A DNA stretch of 64,000 nt from Kryptolebias marmoratus. Taxonomy: Eukaryota > Chordata > Actinopteri > Cyprinodontiformes > Rivulidae. A model generated the notes under the pieces. That model was not told where the DNA came from. It ran no database searches and worked only from the letters and a program-made list of their open reading frames with translations. Of this stretch, positions 63,201-64,000 are shown piece by piece. Within the stretch, counting starts at the first letter, position 1, and every line of letters begins with the position of its first letter. The position numbers were made by a program, and so were the translations under genes. The DNA is taken from the NCBI RefSeq assembly GCF_001649575.2, contig NC_051444.1, positions 22,432,120-22,496,119 of the forward strand, given 5' to 3'.

Positions 63201-64000
63201 CATTTAGTCTCCCCCTCCCCAAATATTGAATCTGGGTGAAGCTAATTTTTCTAAATGAAATAAGACTTCAAACTTAAATGAGAGAAGAAGAAAAAAACAT
63301 TCATAAATGTAGCTTGTGACAGAAGCACACAGGCCTACCATTTCTTAATTTAATATCACCCTCCGCCTTTCATCCCAGAGTTTTAAACTAACTAATTAAA
63401 ACTATTCTGGTCAAATCTTTAAATAAAAATTAATGCACAATGTCACACTGCAAGATCTTTGGCGATCTGTTTGAACACAGAGTGCGTTTTTGGGAATGAT
63501 TCAAATAGTAACACATCAAATTTGAATGTCCTATCTGTAATAGTTACAGCCATTGTTGTGTTTTCTAATGTTAGTCAGCTGTAGCGGCCTATCTCAGATT
63601 GGGTTGACGTCATTTCCAGTTGCTGGGCGTTTCATTGAAATCCATCCAGTGGCTCATGAGATATTTTGCACACCCAGGCAAAACCATTATCATTGGCCTT
63701 TTGTCTTGTGGGTGTCCCTGAAACTTTGATATTCAACATTTGGCTCCGAGTTTCTCACCATGCTGCTTACTTTTCAATCAATCAATCAAATTTTATTTGT
63801 ATAGCACATTTCAGCAGCAAGGCATTTCAAGGTGCTTTACATAATTAAAAAACAAAATAAAAACAGCATGTGACAATGAATAAACAGTAAGAAAGAGACA
63901 AACATCAAAAACCCGCACTCTGACCCTAATTTAGCCATAAGCAACTCTAAACAGGTGGGTTTTAAGTTGAGATTTAAAGGCACCCAGTGTTTCAGCTGTT
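63201..64000. other. Right-end non-coding region with repeats
   Basis: Family A copy at about 63535-63715. From 63771 to the window edge lies another common fish repeat (TTTTATTTGTATAGCACATTTCA, then GGTGGGTTTTAAGTTGAGATTTAAAGG), which continues outside the window. Confidence 0.6.

Noticed and set aside
62462..63222. Several long open frames across the CpG island
   Set aside because: They run through 241 Ns, which cannot contain stops, and through GC-rich sequence that is poor in stop codons.

Overview
This is a vertebrate nuclear window, almost certainly from a teleost fish. The coding sequence is split into short exons with GT..AG junctions, introns are long and AT-rich, and (CA)n, (GATG)n and (AAT)n microsatellites are frequent. 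Fish-type Tc1, hAT and L2-like repeats are scattered throughout. There is no operon structure, CRISPR array or bacterial gene. Gene names rest on recognising the translated exons against remembered human proteins; no database search was possible.

Three protein-coding genes lie head to tail, all on the minus strand, so they read from right to left. (1) dok4 (docking protein 4): coding exons run from 46208 down to 34191 in eight pieces, giving 332 residues. A GC-rich CpG block at about 62.5-63.2 kb, broken by a 241-base assembly gap, is its likely promoter and non-coding first exon. (2) nadsyn1 (glutamine-dependent NAD+ synthetase): 21 coding exons from 28355 to 13685, 699 residues, with the glutaminase triad and the SGGVDS ATP-pyrophosphatase loop present. 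(3) tpcn2 (two-pore channel 2): the first seven coding exons, 10347 to 99, encode the N-terminus and S1-S5 of the first channel repeat. The rest of this gene lies beyond the left edge. Every exon junction was checked for reading phase, and all three reading frames stay open across every junction.

nadsyn1 and tpcn2 are linked in biology as well as position. NADSYN1 makes NAD+, the precursor pool for NADP and NAADP, and TPC2 is the endolysosomal channel that responds to NAADP and PI(3,5)P2. DOK4 is an adaptor for receptor tyrosine kinases with no obvious connection to the other two.

The remaining sequence is intron and intergenic DNA full of decayed mobile elements. There are four Tc1-like fragments, two copies of one MITE family (one with a perfect 8-bp target duplication), and a hAT-like element inserted into a tRNA-derived SINE. 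A decayed LINE with endonuclease and RT remnants, several L2-like 3' tails, a DNA element with inverted ends in the last dok4 intron, and a probable LTR fragment are also present. I found no convincing undescribed system. The most interesting signals are regulatory or structural: two exact 12-bp NRF1-type palindromes, tandem nuclear-receptor half-sites upstream of tpcn2, a dok4 stop codon directly abutting a (CA)n tract, and two long perfect hairpins in introns.
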